Assembly (NCBI GenBank): GCA_021154885.1
Contig: JAJKHS010000133.1
Span: 32,142-96,141, forward strand
Length of the DNA: 64,000 nucleotides
Source of the DNA: Thermoanaerobaculum sp.
GTDB taxonomy: Bacteria; Acidobacteriota; Thermoanaerobaculia; Multivoradales; UBA5704
Reading direction: 5' to 3'
Positions 37,743-45,239 of this stretch are shown here, piece by piece (positions within the stretch are counted from its first letter, which is position 1; every line of letters begins with the position of its first letter). Both the position numbers and the translations under genes were made by a program. The notes under the pieces were generated by a model. The model saw nothing but the letters and a program-made list of their open reading frames with translations, ran no database searches and had not been told where the DNA came from.

Positions 37743-38579
37743 TCAGGGACGAGGAGCCCCGGCGGTATCCTGCGCGCCCTCGCCGCCCTGGCTCCACCCC
37801 AGCGCGGCCTCGAAGCGAAGCAGCCTGCCGGGATCGAGCAGGCCGCTGGGGTCGAAGCCGGAGCTCCAGAGCATCCTGGCCTCGCGCAGCCCGGTCTCCG
37901 CCGCCTCCAACTGACCCGCGGCCAGCAGGACGTTCGCCTCGTGCGCGGCGGCATACCCCTGCACACGGGGGCGCCAGCCCTCCGGCCCCCGGACCCGGTC
38001 CGCGATCTCCCGGGCGAGCCGCGCGAGACCGGCCGCCTCCTCGCGGCTGCGTGACATCGCTTGCAGCGCCTCCTCGCAGACCCTCTCGCACAACGCCCAG
38101 CTCTGGAACTCCCCGGCCACGCGCACCACCGTCAGCCTCGTCTTTTCCGGGAGGTCCCGCAGCCGGCACCACAGATCCTCCGCCTCCTGGCGGTCCTCGG
38201 TCCGGGGCGGACGGTCGGGACGCGGCAGCGCCAGCAGACGGCGGCGGGCGGCGTCGAGCGGGGCGCGCAGTTTTTCCATCAGCTCTTCGAGAAGCTCCTC
38301 GGTGCCCGGTCCCGGCCTTCGCCGCGGCTGCTGGAAAGTCTCGACCATCTTCAGGAGATCGTCCATGTCCGCCAGGGTGATACCGATAGCCTGGGCCATA
38401 CGCTTCAGGTGATCGCGGGAAGGTGCGACCAGGCCCAGCTCGAACTGGGCGATGAGAGAGCGGTCGGCCCCGATCGCCTCTGCCATCTGCTCCTGGGTCT
38501 TGCCGGAAAGCGCCCGCAGCAGGCGCGCCGCGACGTGCTCCTGCCTCATCCGTCGTTCCTCCAGAGAGTGTGAGTCCAT
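37743..38579 (-). CDS. HTH-TPR regulator, C-terminally truncated
   Basis: 278 residues. XRE-type HTH at residues ~15-70 (GKTQEQMAEAIGADRSLIAQFELG). Residues ~140-260 parallel the intact protein at 38954-40414 nearly residue for residue: LWCRLRDLPEKTRLTVVRVAGEFQSWALCERVCEEA and YAAAHEANVLLAAGQLEAAETGL. Homology stops within RFEAALGWSQ, where the paralog continues with ~220 residues of TPR, so this copy has lost its repeat domain. The stop lies next to the 21-bp minisatellite, which may mark the break. It may be a non-functional relic or a dominant-negative short form. Confidence 0.75.
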   Translation of the reverse strand: MDSHSLEERRMRQEHVAARLLRALSGKTQEQMAEAIGADRSLIAQFELGLVAPSRDHLKRMAQAIGITLADMDDLLKMVETFQQPRRRPGPGTEELLEELMEKLRAPLDAARRRLLALPRPDRPPRTEDRQEAEDLWCRLRDLPEKTRLTVVRVAGEFQSWALCERVCEEALQAMSRSREEAAGLARLAREIADRVRGPEGWRPRVQGYAAAHEANVLLAAGQLEAAETGLREARMLWSSGFDPSGLLDPGRLLRFEAALGWSQGGEGAQDTAGAPRP

Positions 38580-38735
38580 GCGGGCCTCTCTACCTCAGGA
38601 GACACCCCTTCCTGACACCTGCTAAGGAAAATGGCGAATTTTCGCCTCATCGCAGGTCCGGAGCCCTACCATTGCAGCCGCGGTCCCCGCGCGCCAGGGT
38701 GGTCCGCGGCCGGCACCGCACTGGAGATCCCACCC

Positions 38736-38942
38736 ATGCGCCGCACTCTCTTTGCCGTGGCCCTCACCGCAGCCCTCGCGCCTCCCCTGCAATCCGGCCT
38801 CTTCGACCCGCTCTGGTCCGTTCTTTCCTCGCTCTGGGGTACAACCTCGGACATCGGTTGCGGGCTAGACCCTTACGGTCGCTGCCTCCCGGCTCAGCAG
38901 CCAGCCTCAGATGAGGGTGCCGGGCTCGATCCCTGGGGCTGA
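38736..38942 (+). CDS. Very small secreted protein with GLDPxG motifs
   Basis: 68 residues from ATG 38736, with GGAG at 38722-38725. Predicted signal peptide FAVALTAALAPPLQS, then about 45 residues containing DIGCGLDPYGRC and ending GAGLDPWG. The two cysteines flanking the first GLDPYG could form a small loop. It is divergent from the truncated HTH-TPR gene and ends 11 bp before the stop of the intact HTH-TPR gene, so it lies between two receptor-like genes. Unknown family; candidate signalling pro-peptide. Confidence 0.55.
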   Translation: MRRTLFAVALTAALAPPLQSGLFDPLWSVLSSLWGTTSDIGCGLDPYGRCLPAQQPASDEGAGLDPWG

Positions 38943-38953
38943 TCCAAGGCTCA

Positions 38954-40414
38954 TCAGGGGGTGAACCGGAGGTCCTGGTCGTAACGGGCTTTGTAAATGT
39001 AACCCAAGACTCGGCGGGCCAACTCGGCCGTGGCCTCCTTGCGCTCGGCCGTCTCCTGGAAGAGTCGCAGAGCGGCCAGGGCCTCCCTGTGGACCCCTTT
39101 GGATGCGAACACTTTGGTCAGCTCCCGGGACAGTTCCCTGACTTCGGTCGTCCGCCCTTCGTCCAGGAGCAGCACCGCTTCCTCCAGCAACGCAAGGGCC
39201 ACGTCATAGCCCATATGCCGGGCAACAAACCCCTTCCGCGCCTCCGTCAGCAGCTTCCGTGCCTCTTGGCGGCGGCCCGACCCCGCCGCGATGCGGCCCT
39301 CCAGCCAAGCCATACGGATCAGATCGATCTCGTCTCCAAGCGCGACGGCGATCGGTCTCGCCTCATTCAGCAGCTTGGCGGCATCACCGTAGCGGCTGAC
39401 GTGGCAGAAGTTGAAGGCCAGGTTGGTTCTGAGAACGTTCCCGAGGCGCGGCTCAGCCTCCCAATCAATCAGTGGGTGGGCTCTCAGGAGGGTCTCTATG
39501 GCGCGCTCGTACTCGCCCATGACCTCCAGCGTGAAGCCCTTGCTGATCAGAGCGCGCTCTGGATGACTGACGACCGCGGCCTCATCCAGCAAAGCCAGCG
39601 CTTCATCGAATCGACGCTGGGCTCTTCGCAGCGCGGCCTCGAAGTGAAGCAGCCTGCCGGGATCGAGCACGCCGACTGGATCGGCTCCGGAATGCCAAAG
39701 CTTCCTGGCCTCGGCAAGCCCGGTATCGGCCGCCTGCAACTCGCCGGTGACCCGCAGCACGTTCGCCTCGTGCGCCGCCGCGTAGCCCTGGAGGCGGTGT
39801 CGCCAGACTTCGGGCCCCTGGACACGGTCGCCGATCTCCCGGGCCAGCCGCGCCAGCCCGGCCGCGCGCTCCACGCTGCGTGAAGCCTCCCGCACCGACT
39901 CCTCACAGACCTTCTCGCACAAGGCCCAGGTCTGGAATTCCCCGGCCACGCGGACCACCTCCAGACGGATCTTGTCCGGAAGGTCCTTCAGCCGGCCCCA
40001 GAGCTCGCCGGCCCGCTGGCGGGCGAACGGCAGGTCGCGGGCCTGCGGGTAGCCTTCCGCCGCAGCCTCCCGGGAGGAGAGTGCGAACCCGGTCAGGCCT
40101 TCCCGGATCAGGAGCGCCACGTCCCGGATGGCCGCTTCGATCCCGGCCAGCTCCTCGGCTGTGAGGTCGTGCTCCTGCTCCAGGGCGTCCAGGGCTTCGA
40201 GGCACGCCGTCACCACCTGGACCGCTGCCGGCGGGCACCTCATCGCCGCCAGCAGGCGCTCGAAGACCTCCTCCTTGATCTCTCCGCGCCGCAGGTACTT
40301 GTGGACGCGGTTCGGGGAGATGCCGGCGGCGGCGGCGATCTCCTTCTGGCTGAGGTCGTAGCGGAGCGCCAGGATCGACAGGAGCAACTGCCGGGACGTG
40401 AGCTTGCGGGCCAT
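38954..40414 (-). CDS. HTH-TPR regulator, full length
   Basis: 486 residues from ATG 40414 (MARKLTSRQ). Residues ~1-50 are a DNA-binding HTH (YDLSQKEIAAAAGISPNRVHKYLRRG). The remainder is helical, with TPR-like pairs from about residue 190 (LARLAREIGDRVQG, GYAAAHEANVLRVTGELQAADTGLAEA, LLHFEAALRRAQRRFDEALALLDEA, WLEGRIAAGSGRRQEARKLL). The layout is that of Rap/PlcR/ComR-like cytoplasmic receptors, but sequence relation to those is not claimed. It is divergent from the small gene at 40640 across a region with a repeated 13-mer and a TTCAAGA/TCTTGAA palindrome. Confidence 0.78.
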   Translation of the reverse strand: MARKLTSRQLLLSILALRYDLSQKEIAAAAGISPNRVHKYLRRGEIKEEVFERLLAAMRCPPAAVQVVTACLEALDALEQEHDLTAEELAGIEAAIRDVALLIREGLTGFALSSREAAAEGYPQARDLPFARQRAGELWGRLKDLPDKIRLEVVRVAGEFQTWALCEKVCEESVREASRSVERAAGLARLAREIGDRVQGPEVWRHRLQGYAAAHEANVLRVTGELQAADTGLAEARKLWHSGADPVGVLDPGRLLHFEAALRRAQRRFDEALALLDEAAVVSHPERALISKGFTLEVMGEYERAIETLLRAHPLIDWEAEPRLGNVLRTNLAFNFCHVSRYGDAAKLLNEARPIAVALGDEIDLIRMAWLEGRIAAGSGRRQEARKLLTEARKGFVARHMGYDVALALLEEAVLLLDEGRTTEVRELSRELTKVFASKGVHREALAALRLFQETAERKEATAELARRVLGYIYKARYDQDLRFTP

Positions 40415-40439
40415 CGAGAGTCTCCAGAGGTTAAGTCCT

Positions 40440-40649
40440 TTCAAGAACCTGAGTGCTCTTGAAGCCTTGAGCGTGACATGTCTGAAGAAGATTCGCGAGC
40501 CCCCGGCGTTCCTTCCCGGCAAAATTCCGCCTTGTTTCTAAGGACAGGCGCAAACTCTCCCGCCTCGCCTGACAATCCAATCCGGAGGGAGGCCGGTCTC
40601 ACCAGGAACTGAAGGGAATTTCGATGGGAGGATGCCGACATGTCTGAAG
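40440..40649. promoter_or_regulatory. Candidate operator region: palindrome and duplicated 13-mer
   Basis: TTCAAGA (40440-40446) pairs with TCTTGAA (40457-40463). GACATGTCTGAAG occurs at 40475-40487 and again exactly at 40637-40649, the second copy covering the start codon of the 86-residue gene. GACATGTC is itself palindromic. The placement between divergent genes, one encoding an HTH protein, suggests autoregulation; not tested. Confidence 0.4.
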
Positions 40650-40900
40650 GCGTAACCGTGGCGCAGGCGCAGATCCGGCTGCTGCTGGAGCTCGTGAGGC
40701 TGGTCCGCGCCGGCTTGCAGGGAGTCCTGGCGGATCTCCCGCCCTCTCCCGAGGAGCAGGACCGCGAAGTCGACCTGGGAGGGGAGACCGACGTCACGAG
40801 CGAGGTCCGCAGGGTGGTGCAGTGCGTGCTGGCGGATGACATCGAGCCGGCCCTTGCCGATCTGCTCGCGGTGGCGGAGTACAGGGTGGAGGGAGGATAG
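40640..40900 (+). CDS. Small acidic helical protein, unknown
   Basis: 86 residues; GGGAGG (40626-40631) sits 8 bp before ATG 40640. Predicted mostly helical (AQIRLLLELVRLVRAGLQGVL; IEPALADLLAVAEYRV) with an acidic loop PPSPEEQDREVDLGGETDV. No signal peptide, membrane helix or cysteine pair. No family recognised. The duplicated 13-mer over its start suggests control by the divergent HTH-TPR regulator. Confidence 0.6.
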   Translation: MSEGVTVAQAQIRLLLELVRLVRAGLQGVLADLPPSPEEQDREVDLGGETDVTSEVRRVVQCVLADDIEPALADLLAVAEYRVEGG

Positions 40901-40903
40901 CAG

Positions 40904-40995
40904 GGACAGCAGGGACTCCAGGGACAGCAGAGACGAGACCAGCCCGGTCTCGTCCCTTTTCTTCGTCCCTGCTGTCCCTGGAGTCCCTGCTGTCC
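40904..40995. terminator. Nested 27-bp inverted repeat with inner terminator hairpin
   Basis: 40904-40930 is the exact reverse complement of 40969-40995, both built of GGGACAGCA / TGCTGTCCC units. Inside, GACGAGACC (40932-40940) and GGTCTCGTC (40946-40954) form a 9-bp stem followed by CCTTTTCTT. It stands between the convergent ends of the 86-residue gene and the cell-wall operon, so two-way termination is likely. Confidence 0.7.
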
Positions 40996-41012
40996 TGTCC
41001 GGCAAAGTAGAG

Positions 41013-41777
41013 CTACCGGAACCCCACCTTCACCACCGCCCGCCCCAGGTGCACCTCATCGCCCGGCTGGAGGCGCACGCCCCGGCGGTCGTGGGCGCTG
41101 ACGTCGATGGTCTTGCCGCCACGGTAGATGCGGGTGCCCGAGGCGTTCTGCTCGGCGCGCAGCCAGTAGCCGCCCGTGGCCCCGTCCCAGGCGATGCGGG
41201 CGTGCTCGCGGGAGACCGTCTGGTTGATCTCCCCCTCTTCGCGGAAGGCCACGTCGTTGCGCCGGCGCACCCGGCCCTCCGCGTCCACCACCTCGTCCAG
41301 GCGGCCGAGGTAGAGCCGCTCGCCGTCGAGCTCGTAGACCCTCTGCGTGGCCGTGCCCTTGAGCACGGTGACCTCCAGGGTGGGGCGGGCCGCGGCGACC
41401 TTGGGAGCGTCTTCGGTCTTGGCGTACTCCACCCAGAAGCGGCGCTCGCCGAAGGCGGGGCCCGCCGCCTCGTCGAAGGCCACCTCCACCGCGAGGTCGG
41501 GGGGGACGGGGCAGTCGCGCTCCCGCAGCCGGGCCGCGATCTCCTCCTTGAGGTTCCACCCCTCGCGGACCACGGCCTCCAGCTCCGTGCGCACCCGGGG
41601 CTCGGGGGCCAGCAGGTGGACGCGCAGACGGTTGAACGGGAACAGCCGCTTGCCGCCGCCGACGGCGATCACCCGGCTCTCGACGTCGTCGAGGATCGCC
41701 CGCCGGACCTCCAGCGGGGAGGTCCCCTTCATCCAGGGTTTGAGCCAGTCGCGCATTTTGCCGAGAAAGTCGCTCAT
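41013..41777 (-). CDS. FHA-domain protein with FhaA-like N-terminal domain
   Basis: 254 residues. Residues ~1-110 (PLEVRRAILDDVESRVIAVG, GKRLFPFNRLRVHL) form the N-terminal domain found in FhaA-like proteins. Residues ~155-254 are an FHA phosphothreonine-binding domain with LYLGR, NQTVSREHARI and NASGTRIYRGGK. Last gene of the six-gene operon, overlapping the SEDS-PBP gene by 4 bp. It should read kinase output on cell-wall enzymes. Confidence 0.88.
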   Translation of the reverse strand: MSDFLGKMRDWLKPWMKGTSPLEVRRAILDDVESRVIAVGGGKRLFPFNRLRVHLLAPEPRVRTELEAVVREGWNLKEEIAARLRERDCPVPPDLAVEVAFDEAAGPAFGERRFWVEYAKTEDAPKVAAARPTLEVTVLKGTATQRVYELDGERLYLGRLDEVVDAEGRVRRRNDVAFREEGEINQTVSREHARIAWDGATGGYWLRAEQNASGTRIYRGGKTIDVSAHDRRGVRLQPGDEVHLGRAVVKVGFR

Positions 41778-44700
41778 GGTGGTTGCCTTTGCGATGGCGC
41801 TGTCGCTGCCGGCTGCGCCGGCGGGGATTCGGCGCGCAGGTCCCCGAGGTCGGCGGCGGCCTTCGCGATCTCGCCCGCCGCCGGCGCGGCCAGCCGGCCG
41901 CCGTAGCCGCCGTGCTCGATGATGACACCGAAGGCGATCCGCCGGCCGCCCTGCGCCTCGTAGGGCGCGAAGCCGATGAACCAGGAGTGGGAGCCCTTGT
42001 CCTTGACCTCCGCCGTCCCCGTCTTGCCGGCGATGGCGGGCTGGACCCCGGCTAGGAAGGGTCTGCCCGTCCCCTGGGTCACCACCCGGCGCAGCGAGCC
42101 GGCGAGGCTGCGGGCGAGGTCGGGCCCCAGCACCGGCACCGGCGTGGCCCGCCGCGTGTTGCTCTCATCGATCACCCAGCGCCCCTCGGGCATGGCGCCG
42201 CCGCTCGCCAGCGTCGCCGCCACCCGCGTCATCTGGAGCGGCGTCGCCACCACCTGCCCCTGGCCGTAGGAGGCTTGGGGCAGGGCCTCCTTGAGCTGCG
42301 CCGCCGTGTTTGGCCGCGCCACGGCGATGCCCAGCTTCTTGGCCGTCTCGAGCAGCGCCTCCGGCCCCACCTCGTAGGTGCCGAGCTGGGCGAAGTAGGC
42401 ATTGCAGGAGACGACGAGCCCCTTGTCGAGGTTCACCGCGCCGTGGGGCGCGCGGTCCGTGGGGTCGTCGCGGATGGCCTTGCCCCAGCCGCGCACGGTG
42501 TTGCCCACCCGGCCATCGGGGAGGAGCCTGCATTCGAAGGTCCTGGCCGCGAGCCCCGGGTCCTTGCGCAGCGCCGCCATGGCGGTGACCACCTTGAACG
42601 TCGAGCCGGGCGGGTAGATGCCATAGCGCGCGCGGTCGATGAGCTGGCTGCCGGCCGGCTCGCCGTCCCCGGCGTCGCCTCCGGCGGCCGGCATCGTCAC
42701 TGGCAGCCGCGCCGGCCACGGATAGCTCACCGAGGCCAGCAGGTCGCCGGTGGCGGCGTCCATCACCACCGCCGCGCCGCCGAAACCCGCCTGCCGGGCG
42801 TAGCGCTCCAGCACGTCGGCGGCCTTGAGCTGCAGCCGCACGTCGATGGCGAGGCGCAGCGAGCGTTCGCGGTCCAGGATGCGCCGCACGGCCGGGTGGT
42901 CCGGCCGCCAGCGGTAGCGCAGGAGAGGGATCAGCTCACTGTAGTCGAGCTGGATCTCCCGCGTCTTGCTGCCGTCCGGCTGGCGCACCTCCGCCACTCC
43001 CGCGAAGTCGTCGTAGCCCTGGAGGCGGATGCGCGAGTCGCGCTCGGCGTAGGAGGTGTTGGGCGCTCCCCAGTTCACCCGGTTGTTGAGGTCGCCCAGC
43101 AGGTGGAAGGTCCTGCCGCCGAACGGGTAGTAGCGCACTCCCTTCTCCGGCCGCAACGGTGCCGGCGCGAGGGTGCCCCCCAGCCGCTCCAGGAGGGCCC
43201 GCGCCTGCTCCAGCTCGGCCGCATCGCTGGTGGCGAGCAGCACGCCGTTGCGATCCACGATGCTGCCGCGGGGAATGCTCTGGGCGATGTCCACCAAGCG
43301 GGGGTTGTACTCGTAGCGGCGCTTCTGGTCCCCCTGCAGAGTGAGGGCGCCGCGGGCGAGGAAGCGGTCGGCCTGGAAGACCTGCACCTGGGCCGCCTTG
43401 CCGAGGATGGCGAGGAGGACGACGCCGAGGGCGATGGCCGTCCACCGCGCCGGTCCCTGGAAACGCCGCGACGGGTCCGGCCCGCCGGGGTGGGCGGAGA
43501 CGGCGGCCAGCATGCCGAGGATCAGGAAGTTGGCGAACATCGCCGAGCGCCCGGAGCTCAGGAACGGGGAGACGACGCCGGACAGGGGGAGGACCCCCAC
43601 GACGCCGCCCGCGATGAGCAGGATCTGGAGGGCCACCAGCACCGTCAGCCCCAGGGCCAGGAAGAAGCTGTAGACCCCCTGCGCGCGATAGGCGGCGCGA
43701 AAGCCGCGCACCACCAGGAGGACGTAGAGGACCACCACCACCAGCAGGCCCAGAAAGCCCAGCTCCTCGCCCACGGCGGAGAGCACCAGGTCGGTATGGA
43801 CGGCGGGCACGCGCTGCGGCTGCCCCAGACCCAGGCCGGTGCCGGAGAGCGCGCCGCCGGCCATGGCCCACAGCGACTGCGCCAGGTGGTCGCCGCCGCG
43901 AAAGGAGTTGTCCCAGGGCGACATCCACATTTCCAGCCGGCCGGTCACCGTCTGGGGGAAGCCGAGGCGGTAGCCGATCCAGAAGGCGACGACGATCGCC
44001 GCCGTGCCCACCACCGCCATCCAGGCCTGGCCGCGGGCGATGCAGTAGAGGCTCAGGAAGAGGATGGCGAGGACCAGGGCCGGCCCCAGATCCCGTTGCA
44101 GGAAGAAGAACAGCAGCACCAGGCCGATGGCAAGGACGGGCGGCGCGAAGTACTCCAGCTTCGGAATGCCCAGCCGGGCGAGAGAGCCCGGCAGGCTGCG
44201 CGTCTCCGGCAGCTCGCGCAGGAACTCCCAGCGGTCGAAGAAGTAGCCGGCCAGGAAGAGGACGACGAGAATCTTGATCGCCTCCACCGGCTGGAAGCCC
44301 AGCAGGTTCACCTTGGCGTCGCTGCCTTCCGGGCCGCTGCCGAAGAGGATCAGGACCACGGAGAGGAGGAACGCGGCGAAGAGCGGCGCATAGCTCATCC
44401 GCCGCAGGGGCGAGCGCTCGTAGTCCACCAGGCTGCCGGCGGCGAACAGGACGCAGCCGCCCACCACCCCCTGGATGAACGTCAGGTAGAGGGGCAGGTC
44501 GCGCAGCGGATCGCGCACGCTCGTCATCACCGCGAGGCCCAGCCCGGTGAGGAGCAGGGCGATGGGGAGGAGCAGTGGATCCCCCTGGAAGCGCCGGAAT
44601 CGCCAGACGATGTGGACGGCGGCGAACGCGGCGAAGAAGAGGGCCGTCCACAGCCAGAAGGAGGAGCGGAACCGGCCCGGCGTCCGCACCACCAGCCGCG

Positions 44701-45229
44701 GCTTGACCTTGCGGAGCTGGGCCAGGGTGAAGAGATTCAGGGAAGAGACGTCCCCGTGCTCGCCCGCCCGCCTCTTCGCCACCTCCAAACGGTCGCGGAA
44801 GCCGGTGAGGCGGCGGTCGCCCTCGATGTCCGAGGCGGCGACGCGGATGCGCGCCAGCTCGCCGACGTTGGGAATCCTCCCCTGGTGTGCCCGCTGCCAG
44901 ATCTCCTGGGCCACGAACGACTGCTCGGCCGAGCTGTCGAAGACGTCGAGCACGGGCAGGAGCTGGTCCGTGCCGCGCAGCGAGTTGAGGTCCACCACCT
45001 CGCCCGAGGCGAGCCGCTGCTCGAAGCCGTCCAGGGGCTTGACCGTCGCGAGGTAGACCAGGATCAGGCCGAGGAGGACGACGAGCCCGGCCGTGGCGAG
45101 CAGGACCGCCTCGCGGTCGCGGACCGGGGCGCCGCCCGATTGGCCCGGTATCGGCGGCAGGCGGAAACCTCCGCCGGGGGCGCCGTCGCGGCGCTGGCGG
45201 TCGGCGGCGGTGCTGCGGGTCACCGGCAT
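41774..45229 (-). CDS. SEDS glycosyltransferase fused to class B PBP
   Basis: 1151 residues. Start ATG 45229 (MPVTRSTAAD) is chosen by position after the kinase stop; 45271 is an alternative overlapping it. One membrane helix near residue 60, then a FtsW/RodA-type polytopic domain (~190-600), including LNLLGFQPVEAIKILVVLF, RDLGPALVLAILFLSLY and GGVVGVLPLSGVVSPFLSSG. An extracytoplasmic transpeptidase follows: YPPGSTFKVVTAM (SxxK, ~875), VVSCNAYF (SxN, ~940), AGKTGTAEV (KTG, ~1068). It joins glycan polymerisation and crosslinking in one chain. Flanked by a kinase and an FHA gene, so regulation by phosphorylation is likely. Confidence 0.9.
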   Translation of the reverse strand: MPVTRSTAADRQRRDGAPGGGFRLPPIPGQSGGAPVRDREAVLLATAGLVVLLGLILVYLATVKPLDGFEQRLASGEVVDLNSLRGTDQLLPVLDVFDSSAEQSFVAQEIWQRAHQGRIPNVGELARIRVAASDIEGDRRLTGFRDRLEVAKRRAGEHGDVSSLNLFTLAQLRKVKPRLVVRTPGRFRSSFWLWTALFFAAFAAVHIVWRFRRFQGDPLLLPIALLLTGLGLAVMTSVRDPLRDLPLYLTFIQGVVGGCVLFAAGSLVDYERSPLRRMSYAPLFAAFLLSVVLILFGSGPEGSDAKVNLLGFQPVEAIKILVVLFLAGYFFDRWEFLRELPETRSLPGSLARLGIPKLEYFAPPVLAIGLVLLFFFLQRDLGPALVLAILFLSLYCIARGQAWMAVVGTAAIVVAFWIGYRLGFPQTVTGRLEMWMSPWDNSFRGGDHLAQSLWAMAGGALSGTGLGLGQPQRVPAVHTDLVLSAVGEELGFLGLLVVVVLYVLLVVRGFRAAYRAQGVYSFFLALGLTVLVALQILLIAGGVVGVLPLSGVVSPFLSSGRSAMFANFLILGMLAAVSAHPGGPDPSRRFQGPARWTAIALGVVLLAILGKAAQVQVFQADRFLARGALTLQGDQKRRYEYNPRLVDIAQSIPRGSIVDRNGVLLATSDAAELEQARALLERLGGTLAPAPLRPEKGVRYYPFGGRTFHLLGDLNNRVNWGAPNTSYAERDSRIRLQGYDDFAGVAEVRQPDGSKTREIQLDYSELIPLLRYRWRPDHPAVRRILDRERSLRLAIDVRLQLKAADVLERYARQAGFGGAAVVMDAATGDLLASVSYPWPARLPVTMPAAGGDAGDGEPAGSQLIDRARYGIYPPGSTFKVVTAMAALRKDPGLAARTFECRLLPDGRVGNTVRGWGKAIRDDPTDRAPHGAVNLDKGLVVSCNAYFAQLGTYEVGPEALLETAKKLGIAVARPNTAAQLKEALPQASYGQGQVVATPLQMTRVAATLASGGAMPEGRWVIDESNTRRATPVPVLGPDLARSLAGSLRRVVTQGTGRPFLAGVQPAIAGKTGTAEVKDKGSHSWFIGFAPYEAQGGRRIAFGVIIEHGGYGGRLAAPAAGEIAKAAADLGDLRAESPPAQPAATAPSQRQPP

Positions 45230-45239
45230 GGGGGGGCCT

